A stretch of 64,000 nt of DNA from Poronia punctata (Eukaryota > Ascomycota > Sordariomycetes > Xylariales > Xylariaceae), in NCBI GenBank assembly GCA_022579005.1, contig MU401553.1:62001-126000 (forward strand). The letters are read 5' to 3'. How positions within the stretch are numbered: position 1 is the stretch's first letter; each line of letters begins with the position of its first letter. Positions 57,501 through 64,000 of this stretch are shown piece after piece. A program made the translations under genes and the position numbers. The notes under the pieces are model-generated. The model was not told where the DNA came from. It worked only from the letters and a program-made list of their open reading frames with translations, and ran no database searches.

Positions 57501-60500
57501 TCCGACAGGTAAGTATTTACTGTACCATGCTTTGGAAACCCTATGCAGGCCTACTGTAAACAGGCTAGGCAAAGGGGACCCTAATCAGTAATGGAGGTCC
57601 TAATGAATAGGAAGCACAGTGTGCGTATGTGTAGCGCCGACAGGTAGGTAGCATGTCCACTTCCTGTGGGTACCTCAAGTAGTGTGTATAGTTACTCAAG
57701 AAATCATGTACCTATCCCTTCTTCTTTTTTCTTCTTCCATTAGTGTATGCTAACTTTTGCTATGCTCTCTTTTATGGTCAGACATAGACGTATACTATAA
57801 GATAGGATAATTTTCTACTTGTAGTGTCACTCTGCCTGCTAGGCTACGCAATGTGTAAAGAGGCCGTATGTGCTTGCGTGTCTATCCAAAACTTGTAACA
57901 TACCTGTGTCAAGTTGGCAAAGTTTGGGAAATCCCAGCCCTGGCAGAATGTCTTTTTACTCCGAACAGACCTACCCCTACCTACTGCCGAACAAGCCAAA
58001 GTACCCGTTTCTCCATTATCCTTTGGAATGGTGTGCCAGGCACTCCAGGCACTGGTATTTGTCCCTAAACACCTAAGCACTCGATCGTCTTCTAGCTAGA
58101 GATACCACGTAGTCTATTTGTACCTTGCGTAGGAAGCAGGACATATTCTACCGTTGCAAAATAGTCGCAGATATGATTCTATCTACGAGTATGTTAGGTC
58201 AAAGCAAAAGCAGGCAGTTCAACCTTATGGAACTGACCTATAACCGCCCACATACCCTGACATGTCCCATGACAGGACGTCGATGCATTATACAGAGCAA
58301 TGGTAGGTAATAGGTCCGCTTGGCTGACTCGTCAGCTCACAAGTGTTTACCTCTCTTTATTTCAGGTAGAAAAAACGCGATTAAGTAGCAACTTCCAGGT
58401 TCACCAATGTTTCTACTTTTTGCTTAGGCCAGGTAGGATTGGAAAAGTTGAAGGGAAGCTTGTTAACAAAGTATCTCTAGGTAGGTTGTATACAGCCCAC
58501 CTACTACTTTTTCTAGCTTATGTGGTGCCGACCTACTCGTACTTGCATATTGTATCTTGAGACTTGGAGTTATTATTCTTTATAGTTGTATTATATAAGC
58601 TTTGATTCTTGTTGTTTGTAATTTCTCTCCTATCAAGGTTAAATACACTTGTGTGCCTTCAACTGATTCCTCTTCTAATTCCCTCCTGTGACAGTAAGTC
58701 CTAGATAGGCTCATGATACTGCCTCATCTTGTACCTACTTGTCGCACCATATTCCAAGGCTCCTCCAATTTCTTGCCAAGATGTACATAAAGTTGTTAAT
58801 GCCAAAACAGCCTGGTTTGAAGAAATTGAAGCACTGTGCCACACTGTCACAACCCTTACCTATTTGTATCATACATATTTTCAACCGACACTTATTAAAG
58901 TAGAGTAATCCACGTGTTAGTCCAGTTGATAGGTGAGCTTACAGTCCTGTTGTGGTCCATTGTTCCGTGATTGATACCTATCATGTAGGTTTGCTCCTAT
59001 TGTTTGGATAACACCTACATTTCTATATTTTTGTTGCTTTTGGTCCCAAAGTGGTTCCTTGTATAAATAAACAAGATGTCTGTTTCATTGTTGTTGCGTG
59101 TTTGTTTGTTTGGGCGGCCTTGCAATACCAGGCCATCCACGGTCTTTTGTTCTTTTAACGCCCGTTTACCGACTACCATCCTTCAAGTACTCTCTCTTAC
59201 GAGTACTTGTACATGATAGGTAGCCTAACTGGCGTTGTTGATAGCAATCCTACCTAGTGGTCAAAAAGATATGCACGTAATTGTGCTATGCTAGGTATGA
59301 ACCTCTCAGCTTGTTTCCGCCCGTCGCAACGGTAACATGGATTATACCAGGTGCCAGGCTAGTGCGCATAGATGTACTATAGCGCTAGAAAGCTAGGTAG
59401 TTGCTAGCAACGGTTACTGACCAGGGGTGCAGTGGAAGTACGGTACGTCGTCAACATATGTAGTGCCTCATAAGTTGAGATGTTCAAATATTGAAGGTTG
59501 TTGCTCTTATTTGAAACTGCCTTAGGCGGTAATAAGCTTCTACGTCTCATTAACATTCAAACGTCAAACATGTAATCTCTACAGGTAGACATGAATTAGA
59601 TAGGCAGTAAGGTATTCATAACCCGGGCACCAAACATATGGACAGGGCTCCGCAAACGCTTTCAACAGGTACAGACTGGCTACCTTATAACACATGGGCT
59701 GAGCATGGGTCATTATGTGTACGTATAGGCAAGTGTATGTAATCAATACTACCTAGGCGCAGGGTAGGATATATTATTTCTGGAACAAAATGGTAATTGA
59801 TGCATTGTCTTGAATCTTTGCTTGGTGTTTTCCTAGAACCCGTGTCTGTCTAGTTCTACCGTCAAATATGGTGTCTTGGATGAAACGTCATACTGCTTAC
59901 CTACTATACTTGGCATTTATGTACACATGTAATCGTCTCCATGTTATCAACATGGAATACCTAATTCAACTTTTCTACATTTTTTTAGTTGGTAAGTAAG
60001 TAGGTATGCATGTATAGTCTAAGTATATGCCCGGCGCTACGGCTTATACAATGCTGTCTGGATGGCTCATGACTTTCTGCCAGACAGCGTCTGGAAACGT
60101 TGGCAATAAGCCTTCTTCTCGGTTGACTACACCGCAGAAGAGATATAAACACATACAAGTAATAGCAGAATGAATAAAAGAAGGAATAATTTAATATGTG
60201 TGCACCAGGTGAGGAAATTGGAAATGTGCGGTATGTAGGCTTTTAAGACCACACTTGCACTTAAACTACCAACATCGAAGATCATCTCCAAGTGGGGATG
60301 TATGGCGTGGAGAAGACAAGATTACAGCTGACAAGTACGTCCAAACCACACCAAGTAGCGCCAGTCTTCTGTCTATTTTGTGATGTACATGATACGGCCC
60401 CCCACCTATATACTTGCTGTGATTTATACGTATAAGTCATCGAAGAGTAGTGAGACCCTGAAAATTTGAAGAGAAAATGCTAAAATCACATCGTAATGGA

Positions 60501-63500
60501 TTACACAGACGCGCGTTGCAATCACGTACAAGGCTGTAAATAAAGGCCAGCCATATCACTTAGGGACTGGTATGGAAAACAAGATAATGGTGCAACCTAC
60601 TGCAGGACCGTAGATCAGAGTGCAAGACAGGTGCTTAGGACGGAATTGACTTTAATGGACTGAATATATGATGCGGCACGGGTACGCATGTGGTAGGACC
60701 CAGAAAGGAGGTGGGAGATAAAATAGATTTAAACTGACTGGTAAAGATGTTGTTGGTATGGTAGAGGGATGCACATCCAAAAGTTACCTACGCTACTGTG
60801 CTCGTTCTTACCGACCTACAGCATAATTTAGATTTGTTTTTCAGACTTCACCATGATTAGCCAGGTCCCCGGCACGCCAGGCTGACCAGTGACATTGTGG
60901 GAACAGCCTAATGCACACCAGCAGCGCCTTTAATTTTTTCGCTCCGGTGCGACAATATGATTGAATCATGGGCTCGTGTCTGTCCCGCAAGTTAAATAAG
61001 GCGAGCTGCAAGCGGTGAATACGTATCCGTAAGACGTTCCTAATTAGATAGACGCACCGAGAGCCAGCACGAAGCATCATGATAAGCGAAATGTCGACAC
61101 AATGAGTGATTAGGGGGCACACAATTGCGTGGGTGGGATCAGGTACCATACCGCCAGCGGAACCACTTTACGCGCTCTAGGGCGGGCGACGGGCGCGCTG
61201 ATACCTCTACTGTACACCTCCTGGACTGGCGCAGCAACCGGCCTTCCAAGGCTGGAGACCGCTTCAGTGGGTTTGATGCTAGGCTTCGTCACAAATCTCC
61301 AAATTTACTTCACTTGCCTAACCTAGGGACTTTACTTGCTTCTACGGTTGAAGTACGAGTACGATTTCCGCCCATTCCATTACGCAGGGCAGTTGGTCGA
61401 CCCGTTTGTCCCAATGCGCGCCAGTAGGTAGGCCAGGGGTAAATTTGCGGACAACAGCTCCTAGCCAATCAAGCGGTACCGACGCGGTTTACACGACTTT
61501 GCAATCAATTAATCATGCGTGTTGTGTATGGCCGGAAGGATCCATCCTACTGCAGGCCCGGGACAAGAAACATACCTTCTCGATCCATCAGTATTTCCTG
61601 GCCTCGCACGCGAATGCTACACGGCCATTGATTCGGGCTTGTCAGCTCACTCCCCAAGTCCCCGACGGCCAATAGAATTGTTCGATTGTAAGCTCGGCCG
61701 GGACGAGCCCAGCCGCTACTCAGCCTGGAAAGAGATCTTGAGAATGAGACGCTGACCCTATATTAGACTTCCGATTTCTTAAAATGCCGACCAACGGGCC
61801 CGGCCATGTCTAGGGTACTGAACAGTTTTATATAACAACTAACGGGCGGTAGATAATGAGAAAATAGTTCCGCTACCGAATTACCAGCCGACTTCACTTT
61901 AACGGCAGAATTACTACGCAGTTCAAACGCCGTTTAATAGGGCTTCAATATGCTATTATGCCCCTGAAGAATACTCTGAGTGAGCATTGCCGCTTGCGCA
62001 AGAGTCCATGGATGCAATGCCTATCGTAGCCTGCCCTATCATGGCTTGAGCCGCCGATGACATAGGGAACTATATGCAGCTTACGTTTGTAGTTATCAGG
62101 TATACCCTTGTAGGGTTGTCATCGGTTTCAACTTATATTTCCATATAAACAGATAATCATGGCCAAGGCAAAGAATGTAGGCATTGTGTGAACTGATAAT
62201 GGCTTGGCAATATACTTAACATATTTTTGCCTACAAGGACAATATGTATTTATATAATTTCTGACTACTTGTGCACAAAAGACCTTCATTTTCTTCACCT
62301 AACCTACAGCCGTCAAGCTATAGTCTGGCCTGCCAATATTTTTTGCGGTTTGCTAGAACAACTTTGAAAGATGAGGTACTGCGCATTACAAAAGCCTCTA
62401 ACCTAGTCACATTCCAACCCAGTTTGAAAATATATTATAAGTAACCGCCGTGGGAAGGCGTGATGATAGTTTGGAGGACCGCCCATTATCTTAGCAGGTG
62501 GCTAGTAATCTCTTGAGTTTATCCTGTGGCAGTTTGCCGTCTCTTGTTAGACGCAGTTAAGACGCACTTCGCCTCCGACCAAGTGATGCAGTGGCATGAT
62601 GTGGGTGCCGGGTGTTTGCGCGCTTCGCGACACAATTTACTCGTAGGGTTTATTTTGCCTTCCCCTTGTTGCATATGCAACACCTATAATGTTGGCGCTG
62701 CAACTTGCGCCTTGCACCAAAGCTGATATCAGCCAGTCTAACTCTTCAAAATACTCTACGCCCCCATTCAAAGAGCTAAGTAGCATGTTGTACCAGCTCT
62801 TTTTACCAACACATATGACCGATGTTTGATTACACAAGCCGGCACACCATACCTAATAATGCAAATTAATGATAAATCAGCCAGCAAGGCACGTAGGCAT
62901 TGTCATGCTCAGGTTTCGTGATAGAAGCAAGGCAATCAATCAGCTATGTAATCCCGCGCGGCCTGCTGAACCAGGCAAATATGCGCACATTAGTATGGCC
63001 CGCCTGAGTATAGTGCCTACATTATGTACGTGTACACACATAAAAACCCGGCGTAGGTACCGCCTACGCCCAGTACTCCTACAATTGCCTACCAACCGGG
63101 TAACATAATGTACCTCGGTCAGCATCCGCTTCCAACACAGTACCAAGCCCGGTGGAAGAGAGTCATATACCTACCCAAATGCTTGTGGCACCGTCTGCCC
63201 GATCTGAAATCTGCGAAAGGGGAAAAAAGAAGATGAATACGGCATCCATATTGAAAACTATCGCAGGGCAAATTTCTCTTAAACAGATATTTGGAACGAG
63301 GTAGACAAAGGAGAGCCAATGGTATGCCAATTAAACCTTTATCCTGAAACGCAGCATTGAACAGGCACAAGTATTTCCCTGCTTGTTTTGTAAGGAGTGC
63401 CCCTCTATTAACAACAGGGGCTACATTCGTTGTAATCATGAAGCGGGGACCAATGAGGTCTTGTGCAACGATGTTTTCTAAGTTCTCAGCGTTGACCATT

Positions 63501-64000
63501 TATGATTTGAGCTTTTGACAGGGGATGGATGCAAGCGGACAGCACTCCATGATTAGCCATTACTAGCCAATGCCTACATACCTACATCAATGTAAAAAGA
63601 AAGGGCAATATTTGCAAGCCAGCTCTGAACGTCACGAGTAAATAAGCCTGCACAAATTGTAGGTAAGACTGAGTTGCTCAAACAAGGCCTCGTATTTCTT
63701 TATCGTAAATCGGATACAGCAAAAACAGCATCATTGCCTGCAATGCATAGAATTCCTCTAGGACATCGTCTACTGCTGATATCTAGATATTTGCTAATTA
63801 ACAAATATATCCAAGAACAGAAGTCACAAGCAAGCGCACAATCACCTATCTAATTAGTACCTAGCAGCCCTAGCTATTGGCTTGGTTCGGCATACGCTAA
63901 GATATGTTGCACATCAAACAGAGTATGAACTGCATCCCGTTGTTCGTGTGTTTCCTATTCTGTTGGCTACCTCCCCAGCCATCTCCTAGAAATGGATCTA
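57501..64000. other. Gene-poor right end of the window
   Basis: No credible gene was found in 6.5 kb. Frames are 60-130 codons, overlap on both strands and match no family I know (for example 60841-61149 minus and 63119-63499 minus). A GC-richer patch covers about 61100-61760. TACCTA and TACGAGTA words recur (57640, 58190, 58525, 59188, 61356, 63050). No tRNA, long repeat or transposon ends were recognised; a gene with many small exons, or one running off the right edge, could be missed. Confidence 0.4.

Noticed and set aside
63119..63499. 126-codon minus-strand frame at the right end
   Set aside because: No family resemblance and no nearby splice signals; it may be chance or a relic too eroded to name.
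1..64000. tRNA genes, CRISPR arrays, intact transposons
   Set aside because: I scanned by eye for B-box-like GGTTCGANNCC and its complement, regular repeat-spacer arrays and long terminal repeats. The few GTTCGA hits (for example 6686, 20523, 50869) have no matching T-arm stem. A tRNAscan or TE-library run would be decisive.

Overview
The window is nuclear DNA of a filamentous ascomycete, most likely a sordariomycete-type Pezizomycotina. The evidence is: genes split by short introns (about 60-240 bp) with GT..AG ends and CTAAC/CTAAT-like branch sites; Pezizomycotina-type families (class II DAHP synthase, KfsA/Kin4-type kinase, DFG5-like GH76, WSC glycoprotein, Cps1/GT2-like transferase); and intergenic DNA full of TACCTA/TAGGTA words, a habit I associate with Sordariomycetes. 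No bacterial, phage or intact transposon gene was recognised. All exon models were built by hand from splice signals and reading frame, without transcript or database support.

Layout. At the left, a four-exon GT2-family membrane glycosyltransferase (983-2758) is followed by about 12.5 kb (2759-15339) with no credible gene but many short repeats: a 13-bp CACGTG tandem triplet, a Z-DNA-prone GCGCAT run, homopolymers and microsatellites. Between 15.3 and 17.3 kb lie two tentative small genes, a cysteine-free secreted peptide precursor and a spliced cysteine-rich protein. A GPI-anchored GH76 (DFG5/DCW1-like) wall enzyme sits at 20690-22374 and a four-exon polytopic membrane protein of unknown function at 24980-26422, both in otherwise sparse DNA.

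From 30.6 to 55.7 kb the window is a dense housekeeping block: KfsA/Kin4-like kinase (+), class II DAHP synthase (-), plasma-membrane syntaxin Sso1 (+), an acidic low-complexity protein (-), Apc11 (-), 3-mercaptopyruvate sulfurtransferase (+), a 1574-residue WSC-domain Ser/Thr/Pro-rich glycoprotein (-), ribosomal protein uS5/Rps2 (-) and a Puc1/Cln-type G1 cyclin (-). The last 8 kb (55.7-64 kb) again shows no recognisable gene.

The genes do not form a pathway or an operon. Loose themes are wall and surface growth (GT2, GH76, WSC protein, Sso1) and cell-cycle control (Apc11, G1 cyclin, Kin4-like kinase), but I infer no functional cluster. The most novel material is the pair of small spliced or secreted candidates at 15-17 kb, a cysteine-rich microprotein at 53.7 kb, the repeated two-cysteine motif in the WSC protein, and the recurring intergenic words TACCTA/TAGGTA and TACGAGTA/TACTCGTA.
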